Positions 9,265 to 16,706 of a stretch of 64,000 nt of DNA are shown here, one piece after another. Origin of the DNA: Paenibacillus sp. VTT E-133291 (lineage in GTDB: Bacteria > Bacillota > Bacilli > Paenibacillales > Paenibacillaceae); contig NZ_NFVA01000025.1 in assembly GCF_002264395.1 (NCBI RefSeq), positions 1 through 64,000 of the forward strand, in the 5' to 3' direction. The first letter of the stretch is position 1. Every line of letters begins with the position of its first letter. A model generated the notes under the pieces. That model worked only from the letters and a program-made list of their open reading frames with translations. It did no database searches and was not told the origin of the DNA. The translations under genes were made by a program, and so were the position numbers.

Positions 9265-10821
9265 TCATTGAATCGTTTGCGAAGAAAAATTCCATCGCCA
9301 GCGTGGAGTCGATCCTTGCAGATGCACCCCTCCATACCATTCATCGATTCCTTTTTTCTGAACCCAGTCTTCATTTCCAGCCCATACACTTTTGCCTAGC
9401 TCGGTTAATGCAAGCTCGCAGTCTATGAATGGCATTACTGGATCGTTATAACCAGGAAAATCATTGTACCCATAGGTTTGCAGCAATGGGTACGGGCGTT
9501 GTGCCATCTGTCTTAGAATATGCCAATATTGCAAGTCGCCCATGCCTAGTATATGAAGCTTAGCTCCCACATTCTTGAACAACTCGTAAGGGGAGTTCAT
9601 TCCAGCATGAATCATCTCCAGAGTCATCTGTTCTACGATACCAAGTCCATTATAGGTTGATGGGAACCGAGATAAATGCGCTATGAAGGCGTCATGTGCA
9701 AATGGCAATGCGGACGTATCCTTAGTTAGTAGCTGTTGTAATGATTCTGGATTCGGTGATACATAGGCTTCCCATAGTTCTTGGCCTACCTTTAGCTCCT
9801 TGTCGCCGATTAACTTCCACGTTCCTGATAAAGTCTCCATTTGCTCTACAGATAGTTGTCCAATTCCTCGAAACAGCTCAATGCCGGGATATTCTCCAAT
9901 GCACAATAAACTCAGCTTCGTGGATTCCTTCTTCTGCTTCGAGAACCAATGGAGCAAATAGCACAGCATCGTCTGATCGAATAGATCATGCTCGAACCAT
10001 AATACAACTTCATCATATTTATGAAAATCAGCTAAGATCTTTTCCTGTTCCTTACTGCTCTGTATAAATTCCTTCTGCGGAATCCCCATCGTTTGTTCTA
10101 AATAATGCGCTCTTACTAAGCGGTTATTCTGTTCCGCAGGCTCTAAAAAGACCGGCCCATGAGAGTAGACCTCTCTCCATACTAATACATCCCCTTGCAC
10201 AATTCCCTGACGCAGCTTATCTCCCACTACATCTCCGTTTACAATATGAAGCACACCTTTTCCTCCTTCGTACAAATGATTGAACACGGAGAGGACATCC
10301 GCAACAGGTAGCGCACCCTTAAGCTTGCGGCGAGCATCAAAGAGTCGTTTCTTCAATACCGGGACTGAAGTCCCCAGAAAATCAGCAATCTCTTGAAGGG
10401 AATATCCCTGAAAATAATATAATTGAACGGCAATCCGCATATTGGATGTCAATGCAGCTATAGACTCGTGAAGCAGACGCCGCGCTTCTTTTTTCTCAAT
10501 AATGTCCGCCACACTACATGAAGATTCTGTCGATTGCACAGCTTCATCGTAGGGTAATGCAGGATGCTGCTTTCTTCGCAAGATTCGATAACATTGCCTT
10601 GTAACAATCGCTTTAAACCAGCCCGGAAATGCCTCTACTGCCCGTAATTTATTCAAATTCAGGAAGGCTTCTGTGAAGGCTTCCTGCACAGCATCCTCCG
10701 CTAATTGATAATCGTGGAGCTTTTCATACGCAACTGCATTCGCCATTGGTGTAAAATGCCTAACGATCTGTTCAAAAGCTTGACGGTCTCCTCGTCTCGC
10801 TTCTTCAATATACTGAAGCAT
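9265..10821 (-). CDS. ECF-type sigma factor fused to a DUF1835-like domain
   Basis: A 518-residue protein. The N-terminus is a sigma-70 factor of the ECF type: region 2 (about 5-75, including YQLAEDAVQEAFTEAFLNL) and region 4 (about 115-160, GYSLQEIADFLGTSVPVLKK). From about residue 185 (VLHIVNGDVVGDKLRQGIV) to the end it matches DUF1835 and its usual C-terminal partner, of unknown function. I use the ATG at 10821: the upstream TTG at 10857 overlaps a TATAAT -10 box and has no binding site. No anti-sigma gene is adjacent, so the long C-terminal part may control the sigma domain. Such fusions occur in Bacillales; the role is not known. Confidence 0.8.
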   Translation of the reverse strand: MLQYIEEARRGDRQAFEQIVRHFTPMANAVAYEKLHDYQLAEDAVQEAFTEAFLNLNKLRAVEAFPGWFKAIVTRQCYRILRRKQHPALPYDEAVQSTESSCSVADIIEKKEARRLLHESIAALTSNMRIAVQLYYFQGYSLQEIADFLGTSVPVLKKRLFDARRKLKGALPVADVLSVFNHLYEGGKGVLHIVNGDVVGDKLRQGIVQGDVLVWREVYSHGPVFLEPAEQNNRLVRAHYLEQTMGIPQKEFIQSSKEQEKILADFHKYDEVVLWFEHDLFDQTMLCYLLHWFSKQKKESTKLSLLCIGEYPGIELFRGIGQLSVEQMETLSGTWKLIGDKELKVGQELWEAYVSPNPESLQQLLTKDTSALPFAHDAFIAHLSRFPSTYNGLGIVEQMTLEMIHAGMNSPYELFKNVGAKLHILGMGDLQYWHILRQMAQRPYPLLQTYGYNDFPGYNDPVMPFIDCELALTELGKSVWAGNEDWVQKKGIDEWYGGVHLQGSTPRWRWNFSSQTIQ

Positions 10822-10846
10822 ACCTTCGCTCGCTCCCTTCTTCCGT

Positions 10847-10876
10847 ATTATATACAAGTGCCCACGAAGTTCCCAA
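10847..10876 (-). promoter_or_regulatory. Promoter of the sigma-DUF1835 gene
   Basis: TTGGGA (10871-10876), 18 nt, TATAAT (10847-10852) on the minus strand. Its position fixes the translation start at 10821 rather than further upstream. Confidence 0.55.
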
Positions 10877-10926
10877 AGGTTACGGATTTAGGTCAATGTT
10901 TTTCACACAAATCCTACTCTTCACAT

Positions 10927-10955
10927 TTGAACCTCAAGCTAGTTCCATATATGAT
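10927..10955 (+). promoter_or_regulatory. Promoter of the IF-3-like gene
   Basis: TTGAAC (10927-10932), 17 nt, TATGAT (10950-10955), about 38 nt before the start codon. The leader is too short for the L20-type autoregulation seen in normal infC operons. Confidence 0.6.
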
Positions 10956-10992
10956 AGCTTTATCTTTAGTTATCAGGGGAGGATTCATAGAA

Positions 10993-11511
10993 GTGGCAGT
11001 ATTAATCAATGAACAAATAAGAGCATCCGAAGTAGTCCTAACTGGACTTAGAGGTGAGAAGCTGGGCATTGTATCTAGAGAAGAGGCATTAGCAATGGCT
11101 CGCGCTGCAGGTGCAGATCTAGTTTGTACCTCGCTAATGAGCAGCCCGCCGCCCTGTAGCCTAACTGCAAAGGGCAAAGCAAAAGCGGCCGCGCAGAAGG
11201 AGGCAGCCTCAGCACGCAAGGCTAGTGGTGGCCCAGCTGCAAAAGGTGGCAGCAAAGAGAAGGTCAAAGAACTACGCTTCACTGCTCATATTGAGGAGCA
11301 TGATTACGATACGAAGCTCCGTCAGGCAGACAAGCATCTTCGCTCCGGCAAGCCAGTGCAATTAGTTGTGAAGGCATCCGGCGCCAAAGAAGCCGCTGCT
11401 TCCAAATCCGTTTTGGAGCGACTAGTAACTGACCTGAAGGAAGTCGGAACGAAGGATACTGGCATTCAGACAGGTGGTAAAGGTTCACAGGTGAAACTAA
11501 ATCCACGTTGA
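10993..11511 (+). CDS. Translation initiation factor IF-3 paralogue
   Basis: A 172-residue protein with the IF-3 two-domain plan: N-domain INEQIRASEVVLTGLRGEKL...GIVSREEALAMA, a basic Ala/Lys-rich linker (about 60-90) and a C-domain starting KELRFTAHIEEHDYDTKL, as in infC products. IF-3 binds 30S subunits and checks initiator tRNA and start codon. The linker is unusually Ala/Ser/Gly-rich, and the C-domain lacks the FRGR-type motif of housekeeping IF-3, so this looks like a divergent second copy. Start GTG with GGGGAGG 10 nt upstream; frames further upstream lack a site. It is not next to rpmI-rplT, unlike the usual infC. Confidence 0.8.
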   Translation: MAVLINEQIRASEVVLTGLRGEKLGIVSREEALAMARAAGADLVCTSLMSSPPPCSLTAKGKAKAAAQKEAASARKASGGPAAKGGSKEKVKELRFTAHIEEHDYDTKLRQADKHLRSGKPVQLVVKASGAKEAAASKSVLERLVTDLKEVGTKDTGIQTGGKGSQVKLNPR

Positions 11512-11550
11512 AAAGTCACCTATTCCGATCATATAAAATCCAGCAAAAAA

Positions 11551-11570
11551 GCCATCCTCTCAGGGATGGC
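11551..11570. terminator. Terminator after the IF-3-like gene
   Basis: GCCATCC-TCTCAG-GGATGGC hairpin followed by TTT on the plus strand and preceded by an A-run, so it probably works both ways between convergent genes. Confidence 0.8.
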
Positions 11571-11615
11571 TTTCACTCATTAAGAAATATCCTTACTCGC
11601 TCTTCATCATTCACC

Positions 11616-12317
11616 TTAAACATGATTGCCCATTAATCCCCGTGGGCGATAGCTCATGCCGCCAGCATAAAGATGGGAAACGTCTCCTAGTCCAATACAT
11701 CGAGGAACCGCAAAGTGCTTGCTGCGCTCTTCAAACAAGATCGTCGTTACCGAGCTTGGCGCAAGCCAGAATACGGACCAAGTCAAGGCTAACGGAATTT
11801 GTAATAAATGAGCTAGCCATGCGAGACCAAAGCCACCGTGGCATACTACTCCAATCTTCTTGGTAGACGGCTCAAGGATACGATAAAGGCCATCTTCTCT
11901 TCTATAATGGTGTCGAAGCAAGAATTGATCTGAAGCCGTTTGTAATTCGCTAAACCGCAATCTGTATTCCTCTTGCTTCAACCAATGATCTGTTTCATCA
12001 GACCATACTCTTTTTCCACTCGATAGTTCGCTAATATGTTCTCCGGGGCTATCCCAAATAGATGCCAATTGTCCATCCAACATAATCTCTGTCCAATCCA
12101 GTTCACAAGTCCAAGGCTCTGTATGAATGACAAGTCCCGTCTCTTTGGCCACATAACTGGCTGTTGTCTGTGCCCTACCCAGTGGTGAAGCATATAATTC
12201 ATCCAGACCTATAGATGCCATGCGTTTTCCTAGTGCTGCTGCTTCCTGATGCCCGAATTCTGTTAGACCATCTATGGAATAGTCCGGATCACCATGACGA
12301 ATCAGAAATATTTGCAT
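11616..12317 (-). CDS. Histidine phosphatase (phosphoglycerate-mutase-like)
   Basis: A 233-residue member of the histidine phosphatase superfamily. The phosphate-accepting histidine is in FLIRHGDPDYS at the N-terminus, the conserved Arg in ASPLGRAQTTA and the second histidine in VVCHGGFGLAW (about residue 160). Family members remove phosphate from small metabolites or proteins. Eighteen nucleotides separate it from the response regulator gene, with GAGGGGAG before its ATG, so it is the last gene of the YvfRSTU-like operon. Whether it acts on that signalling path is unknown. Confidence 0.82.
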   Translation of the reverse strand: MQIFLIRHGDPDYSIDGLTEFGHQEAAALGKRMASIGLDELYASPLGRAQTTASYVAKETGLVIHTEPWTCELDWTEIMLDGQLASIWDSPGEHISELSSGKRVWSDETDHWLKQEEYRLRFSELQTASDQFLLRHHYRREDGLYRILEPSTKKIGVVCHGGFGLAWLAHLLQIPLALTWSVFWLAPSSVTTILFEERSKHFAVPRCIGLGDVSHLYAGGMSYRPRGLMGNHV

Positions 12318-12335
12318 AATAATGCCCTGCTCCCC

Positions 12336-12938
12336 TCAAATCCAACCTTTTTCCTCTGCCAGTCGTACCGCCTCAATTCGACTTTTCACTTCCAGCTTAT
12401 TGAGTATTTCAGAAATATAATTGCGAACAGTTCCATAAGAAAGGTGTAGCGAAAACGCGATTTCCGCCGCCGTTTGCCCTTCACCAGCCAGCTTTAAAAT
12501 CTCTCGCTCCCGTGCTGTTAGTGGATTTTCTTCCCGCAAGCTACCAAAAACTAACTCGGGGGATACCTCCCGATGTCCAGCCATGACACGTCGAATAGAT
12601 TCGGCCAGCTTATCTACAGGCTCGTCCTTCAACAAATACCCTTGTATACCAGCCTTCACTCCACGCTCGAAATAGCCCGGACGGGCAAAGGTAGTCAAGA
12701 TGATAATTCGAGTCGGACAGCCTTTACTCCGCAATATTTCTGCAACCTCCAGCCCGCTCTTGAACGGCATTTCAATATCCATGAGACATACGTCCGGCTG
12801 AAGCCTGTCGATTAAAGCTAACGCCTCAGCTCCATCACAGGCCTCTCCGACGACTTCGATATCATCCTCAAGATCCAGCAGGGATGCCATCGCTCCCCGA
12901 AGCAGACGTTGATCCTCCGCTATAACGATGGTTATCAT
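12336..12938 (-). CDS. NarL/LuxR-type response regulator (DesR/YvfU-like)
   Basis: A 200-residue regulator: receiver domain (1-120) with acidic pocket (IAEDQ), phospho-acceptor Asp in VCLMDIEMP and Lys in LLKDEP, then a LuxR-type HTH (about 137-197, LTAREREILKLAGEGQTAAE). The receiver closely resembles B. subtilis DesR and YvfU (LTTFARPGYF run). The start overlaps the kinase stop by 4 bp, so the two are translationally coupled. With the ABC genes upstream the set matches the YvfRSTU arrangement, in which the regulator probably controls its own transporter. Possible operator repeats lie before the first gene (15800-15845). Confidence 0.9.
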   Translation of the reverse strand: MITIVIAEDQRLLRGAMASLLDLEDDIEVVGEACDGAEALALIDRLQPDVCLMDIEMPFKSGLEVAEILRSKGCPTRIIILTTFARPGYFERGVKAGIQGYLLKDEPVDKLAESIRRVMAGHREVSPELVFGSLREENPLTAREREILKLAGEGQTAAEIAFSLHLSYGTVRNYISEILNKLEVKSRIEAVRLAEEKGWI

Positions 12939-14089
12939 GCACTCTCACCTCCTGTTGCTTCCTTAACGATTAGAGGGATCATAACGATCAGCGTAGTTCC
13001 CTGACCTTCTTCTGAGCTTAGCGACAGAGAGCCATCAATCAGGGATAGTCGTTCCGCCATCCCCTTCATACCATTTCCATCACTAAGCTCACCATTACAT
13101 CTCTCACCGTTCTGGAGGCCAATTCCGTTATCTTTAACGGTAACTCGAACTTTTCCGGCGGTCTTTTCCACCCCGATAAAGCATTTATCTGCTCTACTAT
13201 GCTTCACAATGTTAGTCACCGCTTCTTTGATGCAAAGGCTGAGAATATTTTGCGTCAGATCGGATACTCCCTCTAGCGAGATATCCCCTTCCACTTCCAG
13301 GGCAATCTCCGCCGTGCGCAGCATTTCCCCGGTTTCTGCCAGTTCTTCTGCTACTGAGATCGCACGCATTTCCGACACTAGCTCACGCACCTGACGGAGC
13401 GCAGCCCGCGAAGTACGCTGAATTTCCCGCGCCTCCTCTTGGGCTCGCTCCGTATTTTTGGTCACCAGCTTCTCTACGAGTTGGCTTTTTAATGTAATCA
13501 AGGACAACGTATGCCCGAGCGTATCATGTAAATCACGAGCGATTCGCATCCGTTCCTCACGCTTCACCAGCTCTTTAATCACCTCATTGGCTTGATCCAG
13601 CTCTTTCTCCAGCTTCTGATTCCGATTCATGGATCTCACTCCGAATGGGCTAATCAACATAATAATGATAAATGGAGCTAAAAATATCATGCTTCCCCAC
13701 TCCATCTCACGACCCACTAAGACCAGCACAGAAAGTACCATGACCACAAAAGAAGTAAATGCAATTTTGAACCCTTTATTCTCCGTATAGTAAGCTATAA
13801 AATTTGCGGTGAAAAAGCCCATGTAAAGATTAAAGGGCGTATAAAACAAACTAAGCACCACGATGATCACCATTTGAATCATTAGCCAGACATTAAAGAC
13901 TCCACCCCGAACCCAATACAGCTGGCGATAGCTGATGGCAAACACCGCTATCATCAACCCGCCTAGAATGAGCTTCAATCCAGTCTCCCCACGCAAATTC
14001 AGGATGGGCAAAACCAGATAAACAGCCCATACATAAGGGAAAAACCCTTGTTTTTGTGGAAATAACCGGAACTGCGCACGCTCAGCCAT
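12935..14089 (-). CDS. Sensor histidine kinase (DesK/YvfT-like)
   Basis: A 384-residue kinase with about five N-terminal transmembrane segments (about 15-150), a HisKA_3 dimerisation helix with RIARDLHDTLGHTLSL (His in DLHDT) and an HATPase_c domain with the N box (KEAVTNIVKHS) and G box (DNGIGL, GNGMKGM). No large extracellular loop is visible, so sensing is probably within or at the membrane, as in DesK. It ends overlapping the response regulator and starts 5 nt after the ABC permease gene. The signal may be a membrane-active compound exported by the adjacent ABC transporter, by analogy with related YvfT/LnrJ systems. Confidence 0.9.
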   Translation of the reverse strand: MAERAQFRLFPQKQGFFPYVWAVYLVLPILNLRGETGLKLILGGLMIAVFAISYRQLYWVRGGVFNVWLMIQMVIIVVLSLFYTPFNLYMGFFTANFIAYYTENKGFKIAFTSFVVMVLSVLVLVGREMEWGSMIFLAPFIIIMLISPFGVRSMNRNQKLEKELDQANEVIKELVKREERMRIARDLHDTLGHTLSLITLKSQLVEKLVTKNTERAQEEAREIQRTSRAALRQVRELVSEMRAISVAEELAETGEMLRTAEIALEVEGDISLEGVSDLTQNILSLCIKEAVTNIVKHSRADKCFIGVEKTAGKVRVTVKDNGIGLQNGERCNGELSDGNGMKGMAERLSLIDGSLSLSSEEGQGTTLIVMIPLIVKEATGGESA

Positions 14090-14093
14090 TCAT

Positions 14094-14831
14094 TCACACC
14101 GCTTCCTGTTTTTTTCGGATATAAACCGATAGTAACATAAAAACTACCAAATACCCGAGCAAAATCAAGACATTACTCCAATGCGGAGCTGAGCCACGCA
14201 CAATCTCCCATGCCCCATTTCCATAGTTGTAGGAAGGTAACCAATGACCAATCTTCTGCATTAATTGCGGCAAAATCTCAATCGGCATCCACATGCCCCC
14301 CGCTACAGCAAGCGCCATATAAATCACGTTGCTGACTCCACTAGCTGTGTCCACCCGTTTCATAGCACCCACAAGCGTACCAATCGCCAAAAATGGAAGG
14401 GAACCGATCAAAATCCATAGCCCACTAAGCACCCATTGACCCGCAGATAAGGAGACACTGTTGATTAAATATCCTGCGATAAAAATACAAATGACCGAAA
14501 ACAGATGCATCATCGTTTGCCCGAACATTTTTCCGAAGAAATAAACAGAACCCGGTAGCGGGGTAATCCGAATAAAGGTGGTCCAGCCTTGTGTTCGCTC
14601 TTGTACTAAACGGATGCCAAGCGTCATAATCGCTGAGCCCATTACACTAAAGGTTGCCATCGACATTAAGTAGTGAGCGCGCCAAGTCGGGTCATCGTTA
14701 CCTGTATTAACCACGCGGGTGAAGATGAAGTAGAACATAATGGGCATGAGCAAGGACCAGAACACGTAATAAGGATTACGGATGATCCGCAGCATCTCGG
14801 CTTTACACTGTACAGTAATTAATCTCATCAT
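14094..14831 (-). CDS. ABC-2 type permease (YvfS-like)
   Basis: A 245-residue integral membrane protein with about six transmembrane helices and the ABC2_membrane pattern. The first is at IRNPYYVFWSLLMPIMFYFI and the last ends just before the C-terminal IRKKQEAV. It would form the channel of an exporter with the ATPase encoded immediately upstream; its ATG overlaps that gene's stop codon and AGGAGG lies 7 nt before it. Operon with kinase and regulator downstream. Substrate unknown; homologous systems handle membrane-active natural products. Confidence 0.85.
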   Translation of the reverse strand: MMRLITVQCKAEMLRIIRNPYYVFWSLLMPIMFYFIFTRVVNTGNDDPTWRAHYLMSMATFSVMGSAIMTLGIRLVQERTQGWTTFIRITPLPGSVYFFGKMFGQTMMHLFSVICIFIAGYLINSVSLSAGQWVLSGLWILIGSLPFLAIGTLVGAMKRVDTASGVSNVIYMALAVAGGMWMPIEILPQLMQKIGHWLPSYNYGNGAWEIVRGSAPHWSNVLILLGYLVVFMLLSVYIRKKQEAV

Positions 14832-15739
14832 TAGATAGCCTCCTCTTGGTTCATGGTCAATTGTTCAAAAGCATCATCCAAACGTCCCTGATCGATCCGA
14901 ACATCCTTCACGGGAAGCCCATTAACAAAAATCGCTCGCAGCGCTTCATCCGTATCGTCTGTCGTCACATGAATTCGACCTTCCTTTTCATAACAATCTT
15001 CAATAGCGGTTAGTTCCAGCAGGCTCCTGCGTAATTTAGATCGATCACCTATTGGCAAAAAGGACACCGAACGCTTTACAATCCGCGATTTAATCTCATC
15101 TGGACTTCCGTCTGCAACTAAATGGCCTTTGCTAAACAACAGAATACGATCCGCAATATCTTCAGCTTCCTGTAAGTAATGTGTCGTGAACACTATCGTC
15201 TTACCCTGCTCCGCAAGTCCACGAACCGTATCCCAGAAACGCCGCCGGGAAGTAATATCAAGTCCAACCGTAGGCTCGTCGAAAAAGATCAGCTCTGGGT
15301 CACCTGCCAGGGCCAGGGCGAAGCCTAGACTACGTTTTTGACCGCCCGAGAGCTTCTCAGCGTATCTATTCAGATCCGCTGGCGCAAGCCCTGTAGCTTT
15401 AATTAGAAACTCCATATCCATCGGCTGTGGATAATAGCTACGGATCAGAGCAATGATCTCCCGAACCTTCAGCCGATCCATCACACTTACCTCTTGCAGC
15501 ATCGCGCCGGTCTTTTCACGTACGATTTTATCTTTTGGATGTTGTCCAAATATTTTCACTGTACCTTCAGTGGGTTCTAATAGCCCCAATAACATTCCCA
15601 ATGCTGTTGTTTTGCCTGCTCCGTTTGGTCCAAGAATAGCTGTAATCGAACCCTTGGCAATGTTGAAGCTGATATTATCTACTGCTTTCTTATCCTTATA
15701 TAATTTGCTAACTCCATTCATCTCAATAACATTGTCCAT
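14831..15739 (-). CDS. ABC transporter ATP-binding protein (YvfR-like)
   Basis: A 302-residue ATPase of the ABC-2 exporter type: Walker A (GPNGAGKTT, about 36-44), signature (LSGGQKR), Walker B (LIFFDEP) and switch His (TTHYL), with a C-terminal extension typical of the DrrA/NatA group. It is the first gene of a five-gene unit with permease, kinase, response regulator and phosphatase. GGAGGGG precedes the ATG. The upstream region has several TGACA-type inverted half-sites that may bind the operon's own regulator. Confidence 0.9.
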   Translation of the reverse strand: MDNVIEMNGVSKLYKDKKAVDNISFNIAKGSITAILGPNGAGKTTALGMLLGLLEPTEGTVKIFGQHPKDKIVREKTGAMLQEVSVMDRLKVREIIALIRSYYPQPMDMEFLIKATGLAPADLNRYAEKLSGGQKRSLGFALALAGDPELIFFDEPTVGLDITSRRRFWDTVRGLAEQGKTIVFTTHYLQEAEDIADRILLFSKGHLVADGSPDEIKSRIVKRSVSFLPIGDRSKLRRSLLELTAIEDCYEKEGRIHVTTDDTDEALRAIFVNGLPVKDVRIDQGRLDDAFEQLTMNQEEAI

Positions 15740-15799
15740 TTCGTAACCCCTCCGATTCCGAATGCGTTTGATCTATTTCTATCATATGGAAAAAGGAGA

Positions 15800-15845
15800 C
15801 CATACATTAGTATGGACTGTCATTTCTTTAAGATGACAACTGTCA
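15800..15845 (-). promoter_or_regulatory. Inverted-repeat cluster upstream of the YvfR-like operon
   Basis: Three related elements lie here: CCATAC-ATTA-GTATGG (15800-15815), TGTCAT...ATGACA (15818-15838) and TGACA-AC-TGTCA (15834-15845). They are the best candidates for binding sites of the operon's NarL-type regulator. This rests on symmetry and position only. Confidence 0.45.
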
Positions 15846-15859
15846 CCTTCACAAAAAAA

Positions 15860-15906
15860 AGAGGTTGTCCTATCCATAGTTTTAACTACGAATAGGGCAG
15901 CCTCTT
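15860..15906 (-). terminator. Terminator after the nitroreductase gene
   Basis: AGAGGTTGTCCTAT / ATAGGGCAGCCTCT stem; on the minus strand it is followed by a run of T. It ends the copA-nitroreductase unit. Confidence 0.75.
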
Positions 15907-15922
15907 TAAGCGAAATACTAGA

Positions 15923-16675
15923 TTACCTCTTGAAAAATCCTTTTCCGAGAAGGAATTCCTTCATATGCATTCGCGCTGGCTGTGCCAACCGTTCTGCCAT
16001 AATCACAGACCAAGGTGTATCCTTGGCACCATGAGTCCGCTCACGCATATAGTCTGAAGAGATTTTATCGTAAGTCTTGACCTGCTCCACTGTCGTTTCG
16101 GCATTGTAGCGATTGCGATGTAGAACAGCCTCTAATGGCAGACGCGGACGCAGGCTTGTAGCTCCATCAGGATAGCCCACACACATTCCAAATATCGGGT
16201 AAACCAGCTCAGGCAGTCCAAGCAAATCAGAAACCTCCCCGATCCGGTTACGGATTCCGCCGATATAAACAATCCCGAGCCCGAGTGATTCCGCAGCTAC
16301 AGCAGCATTCTGAGCAGCAAGCGCAACATCAACGGTAGCTACAATAAGGTTCTCCGCAGAATCTTCATACGATGTCTCTCCCTGTAAATGAGGTTTTGTG
16401 ACCTCACGCAGCCGATATAAATCCGCGCACCAGACCAAAAAGACTGGGCATTGTTCGATATAAGCCTGATTACCCGCTAATCCGGCAAGCTCTGCTTTTA
16501 GTGCCGGGTCAGTCACTGCAATGACACTATAGGCTTGTACACTGCTGGAAGTCGAAGCCATTTGGCCTGCTTCAATAATAGCTGCAAGCTGCTCTTCACT
16601 TACTGGCTTATCCTGATACTTGCGGACAGATGCATGGTTCATTAATAGAGATATTGTCTCGTTGTTTTCTTGCAC
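15923..16675 (-). CDS. NADPH-dependent nitroreductase (NfsA/FRP-like)
   Basis: A 250-residue flavin oxidoreductase of the NfsA/Frp group. It has the N-terminal FMN-binding segment NHASVRKYQDKPVSEEQL and the family's C-terminal basic tail (RERTHGAKDTPW). These homodimeric FMN enzymes reduce nitroaromatics, quinones or free flavin with NADPH. I start at the GTG at 16675 because AAGGAG is 8 nt upstream; a GTG three codons earlier overlaps that site. It lies 32 nt downstream of copA on the same strand, so it may be co-induced by copper and help against the accompanying redox stress. That link is inference. Confidence 0.85.
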   Translation of the reverse strand: MQENNETISLLMNHASVRKYQDKPVSEEQLAAIIEAGQMASTSSSVQAYSVIAVTDPALKAELAGLAGNQAYIEQCPVFLVWCADLYRLREVTKPHLQGETSYEDSAENLIVATVDVALAAQNAAVAAESLGLGIVYIGGIRNRIGEVSDLLGLPELVYPIFGMCVGYPDGATSLRPRLPLEAVLHRNRYNAETTVEQVKTYDKISSDYMRERTHGAKDTPWSVIMAERLAQPARMHMKEFLLGKGFFKR

Positions 16676-16706
16676 AGCGGCCACTCCTTACATAGTTAGG
16701 TTTCTC

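Noticed and set aside
10705..10992. N-terminal extension of the IF-3-like protein
   Set aside because: It overlaps the sigma-fusion gene antisense and a promoter; GTG 10993 has a ribosome site and gives normal IF-3 length.
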